Assembly (NCBI RefSeq): GCF_001039355.2
Contig: NW_019775857.1
Span: 378,042 to 442,041 of the forward strand
Direction: 5' to 3'
Source: Lingula anatina
Taxonomy: Eukaryota > Brachiopoda > Lingulata > Lingulida > Lingulidae
Length of the DNA stretch: 64,000 nt
Below are positions 21,601-34,286 of this stretch, in pieces. The notes under the pieces are model-generated. The model did no database searches and was not told the origin of the DNA. It saw only the letters and a list, made by a program, of their open reading frames with translations. Within the stretch, counting starts at the first letter, position 1, and every line of letters starts with the position of its first letter. The translations under genes and the position numbers were made by a program.

Positions 21601-24600
21601 ATAGGACGAGTCGTTATTAATAATGTCAATTTCGCTGAAAATCACTGTGGTCTCCCGCATTTCCGATTTTTATCACAGTAACTGCAACCTAGCAATGGAC
21701 GACCCAAAGCATCTCGCCATGGAAAAACTTGCTCGATACTTATTTCAGATATTAAAAATTGCATTACGACATAAGCAGTACAATTCTATCACAGCGTGAC
21801 TTGCGATGCGAACTTACGATTCACAAATGTCAAGTCAATTACTGCTTGTGGGGTGATTTTTTCTCATTTTTTAAACATTAGGTCCCATTTTTACACATAC
21901 ATTATCACATAATAATCAAGACAATGTTATGTTTTATATTGCACCAGACAGACGGCGGCCAAGTCAATAACTCTCCAATGTCATAAGCAACTTTTCGCTT
22001 GTAAACTTTCATATGTTTCAAAATAACTTGCTCCTTAATACGACAATGTTATAGTTCCTAACTCAGCGTGGTATCCGGCATATCTTCTTTGCCGGGCAAC
22101 ATTGCTCTGTACGTGCTCCGGGCACCTGTGGATTCGCCACTCCAACTGATTCAAACTTCAAGCACTGTATTGCGTATGGGCCATATCAAGGCCCCATATT
22201 ACAGATATTGCTTTTGTCCAAGATTTGTCCTTATTTTTTTTTTAAAAGAAAGACGGTTGTGGAAAATTCAGATGTTTTATTTACCCTGAGACACAGCGTA
22301 AAAGGTACATCAGCGTGTCTTTTTTAGAATGTTTATAGTGTTTTTGATTTATTCGAATTGTTACTCTTCTTTAAATCTGTTATATGCGTTTTGTTTCGGG
22401 TTGCGTGCTCTTTTACATAATTAGCACTTGCAGCAATAACGTGACTTGCGTTTGCTAAAGACATTGTTTACATCTAGCATTGCAAGATAAACTGAAAGTT
22501 ATTAAACATCAAAGGATCAGGACTGTTACTTCCTTACTTCATTTCGGTAAAAAAAGTCGAAACTGAAAACAAAAATGTATTTGAACCCAGTAACCCCGAA
22601 CCGGAGAATAGGTCAAAAGTGCTCAAGACATCTTCAAAATGAAACCTGAGCTTTTTGTTTATATTTAGATTGTTATGACTTTATGCATCGTTAGAATTTT
22701 TAAATTAAACGGCAATGCAGTAATGAACACGGCAGAATGAGGGTTCGCAAGAGAAGGCTTAGCTTACGAGGTAAAAACTAATACATGTAATAGTAGTCAG
22801 TTTCCGAAGGGTAGTCTTCGAAGGACCAGGGTTAAAAAGGTCGGGTACACATCGAATAACGGAAATACTCGCAGAAAGCCGTAATTTGAATGGGTCGTTT
22901 TCAAAAAAAAAAAAAAAAAAGTATACATGTAAGAGAACACGATTGGTTTGATTTTTGTCCTTTTTTGGTTGTCATCCGACGACGGTTTCGTTTCATGATG
23001 CAAATACCCGCGAACAACCTCCGGTCTGTTGCTGTGGGGTTCTGGCCTCGTGACTCGTGAAATTTGTTTTGGCAAAAAGTAACGCGTTGGGCAGCACCTG
23101 CACCAAAAGGAGTTTAAATGAAGACACGAAAAAACCCAATGCGAGGTTAACATTTTGTTCATTTTCCAAGGCGAATGCCAGCTCTTCACGAGATTGCAGC
23201 CCACCCCCGCGCACCCCGGGGTCAGCTCTATGCATGTTCCTTCTTCTTGTTTGTCAATATCTGCCGCTGCTATATGCCATTATAAACTAAACTTAAAATA
23301 AACTTGGATACACTTTAATATCACGCAATGATACTTGGAAATTTACCAATACAAATATTCCACGAGGAAGGAAGAGGCACGAAAAAAACTTTTTAAATCG
23401 AAACCGAGGTCCCTGATTGGAGGAGAAGACAGTGTGAGTCGCTTGTCAACAAATCCTCCAAATTCTCACGGCGTCCACAGCTGTTGAACTAGTTCTGCAT
23501 GATTCAACACCTGTTGTGAGCCTTCAGCGAGGAAAGAATGCACAACCCACCAAAAGACGTAAAAATTTAAATAGAAAAATGGGTTAAACCACAAATATTG
23601 CATTTGCGTCTGTAATCCGATGTTGATGATTTCATTGCTGAATGTTTTCATCTATATTTCATTTCTAATTTTATATCAACGATTAAGGCCATTAAGCACG
23701 GCGTGTAAAGAACAAAATTGAATTACCTATTATGTTGATTAGAAAATAGAAGTTAGAAATAAACATGAACACCCCATTTCCCCTGTTTATGATATCACCA
23801 GGCGCCAAAGAAACAGAATTCCAGATTTTAGTTTCGACGATAGAATTGAAAGGACAACCCGTCCCCGAGGCAGGTAAGAGGTGAGAGGTGAAGACACCCC
23901 TACGATAACATGGAGTAACACCTGACAACGAGCATGTAAAACTCCGTAATGAAATTTCGGGGACTGGTTGTAAATTGAAATCAATTGCTCATTATACACT
24001 ACTCTAAACTTAATATTCCAACGAAAACACGAAGAGATAATTGCGTACGTGGGAAAATGCGGAAGTCACGTCATTTGACTTAGTTAGAAAATTCCACAGG
24101 CAGCAATGTGAAATGCATGACGCACGTTGAGGTATAAATCTTTACCAAAAGCCGAAAGTACTTCATTACTTAAAGCTTTAAAAAAAATTATCTTTGCTTA
24201 TTAATCTCGATTCTGAAAGAATGAAAAAATTGGGTAAAAGAAATAGCCAGTGGTTATTTATACCACTTTCGCCCATTTGTTATTTCTCTTTCTTTCTCTC
24301 TCTCTCTCTCTTATGGGTAACCTACTGATGTGATTTCAGCTTACGTAAATAATAAACAATAACGATATACCGTTCTATAACAAGATATTTACATTTATTT
24401 ATATCATTAACAACTGGATGGACAAGACCGATAAGATTATTTCTTAAATAAACAATACCTAGATAATACTAAACATCTCATACTGACTTATTAACTTTCT
24501 AAATATAAACATTTGGCTATAAACCAAACTCTACCAACATAAAGATGTGCATTTCAGATGAAAATCAATGTAAGTTGATGCTCTTTAACTAAATTACATA

Positions 24601-27600
24601 TTACGCGGGAAAATTTTGCTTTTAGCGTGCTGTATTTTCAATGTCTGTAACACGAATTCACATCTTTGACGTAAAGCACCAATGTATAGGGAAAAACTTG
24701 CTTAAACATGCAAAAAAGTAGCACCTTTCATTTAATACTAAAGATACACGTTAGCAGCTCACATTTAAAGACTTGGCACTGAATCACAAAAACTCCTTTC
24801 AGGATTAATTATTTAATTTGGTAAAAAAAAATTCAGTCCACTGACCGTTTTACATAAAATCTATATATCTCTTCGGGATATCGCAGGTTTGTATCCTTAA
24901 CATTTATACTAAGTTAATACCTATTTTATACAAATTTAATCCAGTGTGTTAATGAGACACTCATTACCTTGGTAGCTTTTATGATAATATATTAAAAACA
25001 AATATGGCACAATGATTCACTTTTATCTTTATAATAAGGTTGAAAACATCTAATGTTTTGGTTGAAAATAAAACCCATTTCTCTTTCACACACTCATACA
25101 TACCCACACGCACGCACAGTCACGTTCTCATCCGCATAACGTAATTCTTGATAAATTCTACGAATGATCATCTACTTCTACGTAAATAGAGTTCAACCTC
25201 GGGACGGTTTTACCTGAGCGGGCTGTACAATTTGGCACAATATGGCGGCTGACATATTATATATCTATGTAACTGGTGTACGACAAGTTACATTGCAATT
25301 AATTTACCTAATCTCTTTATACCTCTTCAGTCTGGTATAAACTACTGATTTATATAACTATAAATGCTACTTACCAGGAACCCTCTATAGGTTCCAAAAA
25401 TATTTACATCTTATATCGGTATAAAATAATTACATGTGAAGTAATTCATAAAAGAAGTATGAAAACTGCATGTACATGTGCTTTACAATTTAAATGAACT
25501 AAATGTGTTTCTTTTATAGAGGGGTTTACGAAAGGTTTAAAAATAGATTTCAATTTAACGAGCTCTTATGTATATAAAAAACTAAATAAATAAATTTGGT
25601 ACTTTTATACACGTACTATTTTTGGTAAGTTTAACAAAAAGGCTGTGGATGAACATTCGTTGTAAATAAATCTAAAAAGAAAAATGGGTTACGATATTTC
25701 TTAACTAATGACAACGTAATGATAAATCTCTGGGATGTAAAATAAAAATTAAATAAGCAATTTCATATTATTGCCAGAAAAAGAAAAGGGATAAAAAGCC
25801 TACACGTTCTACAAAGCAGGCACTGTCTAAGGCAGGATGCCATTTCCGTTAATTGCATGCCCTTCCCGACCTTCTCGTTAAGTCTAAATCTCCGAACATC
25901 CTCGTGTTAGCCCAAGCTTAGCACCTTCGCAGGCAGAGATTAATGTAATGGCTGAGATGAAAAAAAAATGAGACGCTCGCTTATACACTAATCTTCTTGT
26001 ACAATACTACGTGAGGTCTACCCGGACCTACCCGTTAGTAAAACATTTGTATATAAATATCTTTACACAAAATAATCTATCATGTGGAGTTACCAACACT
26101 CAGTGAAACCTCAGTGTAAACCTCAGTGCCTTTTTCCCCCGGAGGAAGTTTACAGTTGCACCGCGCCAAAGGTTCGATTCAACGGTGTGTTTACAGTTCG
26201 CGAGTAATCTCCGCTTTATCAACATCATTTGCCTTAAAGTTTTCATTTTCTCACGTTTAAGCGTTCCTTGTGTCACTGGAGGCGGGCACGGCCGTGCCGT
26301 GTGACACGTTAGGGTTACCATCGACGCAAAAGACATACAAATAACTCCATGGTAGGTAAACACAGCTGTGCCTGGCTGTACATTCGCGTTGTTGAGTCGA
26401 CCGGTAGGGGGCTAACGCACGCAGTTCCGACCTTGACAACACTCCTCTCTTGGACCTCTGCACCTGGGGAAATAAGAACAAGAATACTCAGTTGATGAAG
26501 CCAATTAATCTGTCCAAGTGTTCTGATATAACTGACTATTGTTTTGCTTTCCTATAACCAGCCGCACACCCGAGGTTAATTCGTGCAAAGAATAACGTTT
26601 ATCCACTCGCTAAAATAACGGTGATCTTTAGAATGTAAATTTACCAGGGTTCGACGCGGGGGCTAGGCAGAAGCTGGCAGCGAATAGGTACACACGAGAG
26701 AGAGATTGAGAGCTTTTGGTGCACTTGCTCTGTAGATTAGTGCTTACAGGAAACACCTCTCTCTTTCTCTCTCTCTCTTTCTCAAAAATTCCCTCCCCAA
26801 AACCATTAAATCCTATCATCATCTTCACAGTGTTCTTTAATATCATAAAATGAAACAAACCACTTTCATATATTGAAGGGAAATTCATACTGTTTCTTGT
26901 ATATAAAGTGCATACAAGCCATGTCAAACTCCAATGAAACCAGTATATTTCTAATATGTAAATATTTAATCTTGAGGTTGCTATTGTAGAAACAAATTAT
27001 AGTAATTACATTGTTTCAACTTTACAGCAGTTAGGACTACTACACGGCATCACACAACAATATAGCACAGCTCTAATCTGTAGCAGACATTAATACGTCA
27101 TCTAAACTCACGATTAGTTATTTTCCCTTCTTTTTTATTGTGTTTAAACAATGCATTACATAGTTATTTATACCCAGGTGATACAATATTATTCTAAAAA
27201 TCATAGGCCTACCTAAAAAATTCAGAGCAGTTATCCTAAAAGCCCCTCTCTAAGAAGGGCTTTAAACAAACTTCCTCGTACAGATGAGTTACATTTATTT
27301 TGGCATTCTGTATGTATTTCATTTTTTATACAAGTTGATGGTATATGGATTATGATACCCGTTATTTTAGTCTGACTTAAAAATAGGTGTTAGACTACAC
27401 TCCAAGACTACCCTCCAAACAGGCTTACATAATGTACCAAGTGCCTTACCAGATATTGCATAACAAATTAAGCTTGACATATTCTGTCTGAGCAGTATAA
27501 GTACTACAGACAGAACGTCGAAACCAGGCAATGTGTGTGTTAGAGATTGTGCGCGTGTTTGCGTGTGCGCTCGCGTGTGAACGAACGCTGCCTCTTACCC

Positions 27601-30600
27601 AGACAAAAAGTCCTATTGTCAATAATGATCAAAGGCTTTGACAAAATAAACTAGACACATCGTTTTTACAAAATGAAAAGGAGAAAGAATGGACAAACTT
27701 TGTGATTTTGCGTGTGCGTGTGTGTTGTTTCAATACGCACTGAAAGCAACGGGGAAGTTTTAAAATAGACAGACGTCTTCTTTGCAAGTAGGCCTACGTA
27801 ATGTACCGAAAGAATTGGCATATAAAAAACGCCACAGACATATGGTCCTCATTACTACCAACTTGAAAGCAGAGACCTTCCACACCTCCATGGTGTATTT
27901 TAATCGGAGCAGGTGTTACTAAAGAACGCGGGGAGGCGGCTAAGGATGACAGTAATTTATGATGTTGAAAATTCTGGATTGTGACAAACATTTAACCCAT
28001 CGCAAAGCGTATTGTTTCGTCCAGCATTCTGGAAAATCCACTCTAAAATATGCCCCACTGTCTCACAAGCTTCGCCCTTCAACCATCGCCTTCTGCGACT
28101 CGCGTGTTTGAAATAAAACATGTGGAATGAATTGCGTTAAAGCGAGCAAGCATCTGTCGACAGATCTATATCTCGACTAGTAAACACAGAAATGTTATGT
28201 CAAAATATTTACTGCTATTAGTAACTCGCGATTTGACAATTTATGTCGCTTCGAGTCGAAGGGCACAGGCAGTCAGCGGCTACTGTGAAAATCATTTTTA
28301 GACGCGGAACGTGCATTACTTACGTTATTAATTTAAGTCTTGTTAACAACCGCGCTCTATGCTTTGTAATGTGAGTACTCACGCACAACAAGTATGTACC
28401 ATCCTATTTACAGTTTAAATTTGAAACAACCACAGGTAACAGTGTAAATGAACCAGGAAACACAGTATTTCCATATTACTGATAAACGTAGAGTAATATT
28501 AATAATTATTACTACATTCCAAACATATTTCATTGACGTTTAAACCTTATCAAACAACGTAAAGAATGCACCGATTAATATCAGTTTTCCCGACTTTATG
28601 CGTGCGGCTGATATCACAGAGCCTCGCACAAGAGCAACACTGATTTTGACATTATGAGTACCCGAGAAAAGTGTAACATGCACTTCGGGAAGCGTGAAAA
28701 ATGTTGACCTTTCCAGAAATTCCTTAAGTATCAAACTAGACTTCTCTTTTACCTGGAAAAGTATGTTAGCATATCTTTAACAAGTGTCTTTAAGATCCAA
28801 GATCCCGTATAACAAAATATTCCATGAAAACAGTTGATGATCCCGAGTCGGGCCAAATCCTTTGAGCGAACGTTTTGAATGCTAAACTTGATGGTCATAA
28901 TTTAATAGTCATATCATGTCGTCAGCTATTATACAATATAATATCAAACAAACATACATAATTTTAGCCCAAAAGTCTGCTATTTTTAACCGTGTAATGT
29001 GGTTTTATCAAGAACAGTGTATAAAATACAAAATTTGAAGTGGAGAGTTCAGGATTCAGGATTCATTTGAAGGCGGGGCGGCGGTAGTGCCTACAGCAGT
29101 ACAAAATTCCAATAAAAAGGACTTCTCATATTAAACGGGCACAAAAATAGCTGTCGTAATTTCTACTTTGAACTACCCAGTGCACCATCTGCACAATCTA
29201 TTTCTTCAATCCAAGATGAACACTAATGGGGAAACGAAAAACGATTTGTCACGCCTCTTAGCCAGAGAAGCACCCAAAGTCAAAGCTGTATATTCTATTT
29301 TCTCCACATTGGGGCGTATCGCATCACTAATAAACAACAGGGTATCGACCCCGCGGCTGATGGTAAACCTATCAGAGAACCCGCCCGGAACGCCCCTTCA
29401 CGGTCTTTGTGCACTGATTGCACTCCACCCCTTCCCGCTTATACATAAGAAACACTTTCCAACCGGATCTAGATGATGGATTCCGAGAACTACCTAGCTA
29501 TCTGATTGTCTGCTATCATGTCATCTGGTCATTCATTCTTATACCTTTCTTCCAAAAATTTATCATTTAAAACGGATTCAATCTTTCAAACCAGAAATCT
29601 GGGTAACTTGCTCAATAAGAGAATTATTACAATAGAATTCTTCAACCAAATCAAACTATGCTTAGGGTTTGGATTTCAGTCACCGTGCTAGAACGGGCTG
29701 TGCTGTATTATGAATATGGGCTTGAATGTGCAACGTAAGCCTTTCAAAGGCACCACGAATTTCACTTCAGAAGCCACTGGAAACCCCCTTCTATACACAA
29801 TATGCTGGTAAACTACAGAAGGGTATGTTGAGGTCTGAGGTGAGATTCCAGTGACCTCAAAAACTCGGGGTGGTAAGACAGAGCTGGAAAGTCAATCAGA
29901 CTGGAGGGCATCAGTTTACCTTGAGTGGATCGAATAATCAAAACATTGACAATTCTACGCATTACAAGGGGCGTGGAAGTTTCACTGTTGTATAATATGT
30001 ACCGTGGCATAAGCCTGCTCGATCTTGGGTGAAAGTTGTGACGCTAAATATTTATCTGTTTACTCAATTCATTTATTGGTGTATCTATTGTCTTTGGTGC
30101 ATTTTGCGATATCTCCTAGCATTTTGGCATGGGAAATGTATCCACCACTCTGGGCGGCTCTATTTTTTTTTTTTTTTTTTTTGGGGGGGGGGACCCCAAA
30201 ACAAATTATCTGACAATTATTCGATAATTTCGAAAAGTTTCCTCTCCATTTTAGGACATAAAGCTAACGCCGGCTGGATACCAAAGACTAAACCAAGGTT
30301 TGGCAATTCTCCATTGGCATAGCGAAACAGGTTGACAGAAAGGGGGTGTTTTTGATATCCAATTAGCAAGATTTTTTCCCACTAATTAGCCCCACGTGAT
30401 TTCATCATGCAATTTCAGAACGGTCAATTTCATCAGATGAAATAAAAACATCGAAATTCGAGAGCATGCATACAGGCGTTTGAGGGTGGTGAACTATGTT
30501 CGTGACGATCGGAATTTTGTATGGAAAGGTTGTAACAAACGCCTCCGTAGAGGGGTTTTGAAAGAATTTATGAACGAGATGAAATTGATATTTGGGCATT

Positions 30601-33600
30601 CAAGAAAAAACATCGAAAACCCAATCTAACTCCGTTCTCCTTTGACGTGAAGAATACGTATAACACCCCCTGTTCCCAGAACGTACAAGAACCACACGAT
30701 GACTACCGCTTGGGTGATTTGCGAGGCCGTCGGTAAATTACCCGTGTTGAACGGCCATCAAGATGGGCAATGAAGGCGTTCGGTTTCTAACGAGCTTCTG
30801 TTTCGGTAGGCGGCGATGACAGACCAAAGAGCTGGTTGAAATATCACGCTGGCACCCACCCCAAGCATCACAATAGTCGACTAAACTAGAACAGCGGGAA
30901 CTGGAGTTGTTAGTGACTTCATTCCAACATTTTGATGATATATAGGGCCTATATTTTGGAGACAATCTGAGAATCATATTGTTGATGTACATACAGACAA
31001 GTGGCTGGTTCTGTTAAGATGTCGGTGATGAAAGAGGTTTGCTGATATGATGATGTTCTGAGAATCATGACGTAAATTTATTAATACAACGAGAACCACG
31101 GGGCCGGTTGTAAACCAGAAAGTTAGACCAAGAAGTGGTTATTTATTTCTCAACTGTAAAATTCTGTGTACTACAATTCAACATAAATCCGTAATTGTCA
31201 ACTGTAATTGAGCTTTTATTGAGTTTATAACAATAGTCATGTATTTACTTTATTGCACTGAACTGAAATAACACTGGTTTATTTCGTTGGTTTAATTCAA
31301 CTATTATTTTTGGTTTAAAAATGAAGTGATTTCTTTGGTGAGACTGGTTCCATTACCTTGGTTTTCTGGCAGTTGTTAATGTAACACTTTTTTACATGAC
31401 AAGGACATCGAAATTGATTGACTCTCCTTTGAGAACTGCGTATATCTACTTCAACATCCTATTCTGGTATATTTATATCATATAATATTTATCCCCACCT
31501 TGCATAAATATTCAACACACATTTGTATAGATTAACAGAAGGTATGCACTGACACAATTTATTCATTAATTAAAATTGTTGTCTCCGTATCTTTTCTCAA
31601 TTTATGCAATCAGAGTGAGTAAACTCCTAAATCACCCAATCGCGTATCTTCTAACATATTTCAGACAATAGGTGTAGCCAAAAGAAATTGAAATGTATTT
31701 TGAAAAACGTGATATCAGTGGGAACTCAATTTTGTTAAATATCATGGACAAAACCATCTGGTCATAATAACAGACAGACAGAGCAAATAAAACTGTCACT
31801 TTTGGGGAAGAATATGTTCTCGAAATATACACCAGTTTTATTTTAGGGGTTTTTGATGGTCGGTTTTATTTTCCTACTGTATGTACTATCAACGTCTGTT
31901 ATGCAATCGCTTTCGTAATGGCCCATTGTTCTACCTAAATGAACTAAAAACATAAAACAGGTATTGTATGTTGTAGATCGCGCTCGCCCTTCTTTGGAAA
32001 CAGTTTCATGTATTTCTGCATCAACCTTGCTCGGTTACCTATTTGTATGCATAGGTGAAACCAGGGTTTATTTACAATGCATATGTTTTTGAAATGTTTA
32101 CGATTCGTATATGTACACGACCCAACCACCTTTTAGCAATAGCTGTAAATATTGCCAGTTATAAAGTTTAAAAATATATATACATGGGGTTATAAACATT
32201 GCGCCCAATCATGCCAATGGCCCATTCATGGATGGGTTGGGAAATTTCATTTTAAATAACATTTTGGGTGTCACACATTTCGCTAAAGGTTGCTAAAAAT
32301 ACTTATATCACAAACTGAACAAGCGAAATGGAACAACATAATTTTGTACTTCATTAAGCAGGAATAAATGTAAACGTATCTCTGTGAGAAATTTCGTCCA
32401 AAACCGACAGCAATCTGTCGACAATACCACATTTTATTGAGATGTTTCCTGTAGGTCACCTTTATTACGATTTTGATTCACACGCTGTTATCTTTGTTCT
32501 GACCCATTGTTTCCCGATTCTAATATATAACCATCCGTACTGTACACGATTTTGGACACAATAAAGCCAATGTTGGACCTTTTGCCTCTATTTTACAGAA
32601 TTTTCCCACGCGGTCGTGAAATTCCTGGATGAATCAGGTGCAAAAACCAACAGCTGTGCTAAACTGTGTTAAGAGATTGTAAGAATGGAACCTCTGGAAC
32701 AAAGCTTAGGCATGGGATAGACGCCATACTGAAAAAGGTTTGACAACTTTTTCTAAGCGTTTTCTATTTTACTGTTTGGTGGTAATCGTTATCAAGTTCT
32801 GTAAATTCTACGATGAACTGATGGTAATTTTGATTAAAATCGTTAAAAATTTATGTAAATTTTTATCTTAGATATCTTATATTCAGGACAAGGGCTTTAC
32901 GGTAAGGCATGAGTAACGTGTACATGAGCGGCGGCAGGGTGATTACTCAGTTGACCGTGTCCATATGATGAATTTGTAGATGAAATAAAGAGCATTTAAA
33001 GTCATACACTCGCCATTTTTCATTCAGGAAGACCACATCAACCATATAATTGCACGGCGACCAAAAAATAACCATTGTTATATTCTGTTTAAAAAAGAAA
33101 AATATAATTTTCTTTGCAATGACTGGCAACCACTGTCATTTAGCAATTTTATCACAAATCTTAAGTCTATCTTCACGAGGTACAGATACAAAATGTGCCA
33201 TTTCTACTGCACGTGCGAAACAGTCAGTCGGCCGGATCAGCCAAGCGAGTATGGAGAACCCGCGGCGCACTGTTTATTATCCTTCACGCTAACAAATTGA
33301 CTTTATCTCAAGGCAACATTGCGAGAGGTTTAAGTCTTTCACGCTCCTTAGGTCTCTTTTTCGCTAACAAGTCTGCGGATTTGTAGCCGTTATGATGGAT
33401 AACGTTAACGAACGCACTTTCTGAATTTAGTGAGTCTACACTTGATAATATATTATCAGTCCTGGGGTACCTTGTTATTGCTGGGATTCGTTCCAGCTGA
33501 ATGTAATCTTGCTTTTCTAGGTACCCCTGTAGGCCTAACCTTCAGCTTCTTAAAATTCTGACAGTCGAGCAACAAATGGATAAGTATTGTGCATTTTTTA

Positions 33601-34068
33601 GACAATTGAAACTCTAGGAATTATTGGTACCACTATTGTAAATTCAAATATCGTTTAAAGATAGCGGTTTTTGAAAAAGTATCGTTATGATGTCTGTTGT
33701 TTTCACTGTGTCAGCAATAATTTCTGATGTTTTGTTGGCTGTGGAAAAAGCATTAATATATTAGCGGATCATATGTTTTCGGCGTGAGTACAAGTATTTA
33801 TTTAGAAAAGAAATGTAAGCGGAAAACCTAAATGACGAGCATACATTTTACGTTTATTACAATAAGCAAACAATCGCAAATATATAACTGTTCTGGTAAG
33901 ATAAAAAGAGGCAACTTCCAACTTCGATAGAGTTATAACAAATAAAAAAGACTCATATGTAAACGTGTTTGAAAATGTCCCTAACTCATTTTTATGTCTA
34001 GATATCCTAGACAGCTACTCATCTTTTCCAATGCAGACCAAAACAAGAAAAGCACTCAGAGAGCGGAG
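18088..34068. other. Long gene-poor region on the Twist 3' side; no gene seen
   Basis: About 16 kb of AT-rich DNA without a supportable exon. It holds CA-type runs near 18130-18178, a G run and T run at 18508-18658, A runs near 22903-22920, CT runs near 24290-24310 and 26755-26783, a GT/GC-rich tract near 27535-27580, and a T/G run near 30161-30191. The longest frame (22797-23204, minus, 135 codons) crosses the poly-A run and has no protein-like character. Position next to Twist makes distant regulatory elements plausible, but I cannot point to one. Confidence 0.4.
18508..18658. repeat. 20-base G run and 43-base T run
   Basis: A run of 20 G (18508-18527) is followed by ~88 bases of mixed sequence and then a run of 43 T (18616-18658). 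Such homopolymers are error-prone in assembly, so their lengths should be treated as approximate. Confidence 0.9.
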
Positions 34069-34286
34069 ACCTCCGCCAAGGCAGCAATTTTTGATTATTG
34101 ATTGATTATTGATCCGGATCACCACCAAAAACTTATCACTTCTAAATTAACCCATTTTCGACCTACCCTGAAAATTTCATCAAAATCGGTCCATAATATT
34201 TTGAGTTATGTTGATGAAAAACAAACAATCAGACAGACAGACAGACAGACAAACAGGGGTGAAAACATAACCTCCTTGGCGGAGGT
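34069..34286. mobile_element. MITE-like element with 13-bp terminal inverted repeats
   Basis: Perfect 13-bp inverted ends, ACCTCCGCCAAGG at 34069-34081 and CCTTGGCGGAGGT at 34274-34286, bound ~218 bp. The interior carries 'GATCCGGATCACCACCAAAA', a 'AAAATTTCATCAAAATCGGTCC' type segment and a CAGA-rich tract. I recognise this layout as a dispersed non-autonomous repeat common in many animal genomes, though I cannot name the family with certainty. The match may extend left to ~34050, where the 'GCACTCAGAGAGCGGAG' tail lies. It has no coding capacity. Confidence 0.75.

Noticed and set aside
22797-23204. 135-codon minus-strand frame
   Set aside because: It crosses a poly-A run, has no recognisable domain and no splice support.
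26165-26195. GGTTCGATTCAA resembling a tRNA B box
   Set aside because: No A box or cloverleaf can be formed around it.
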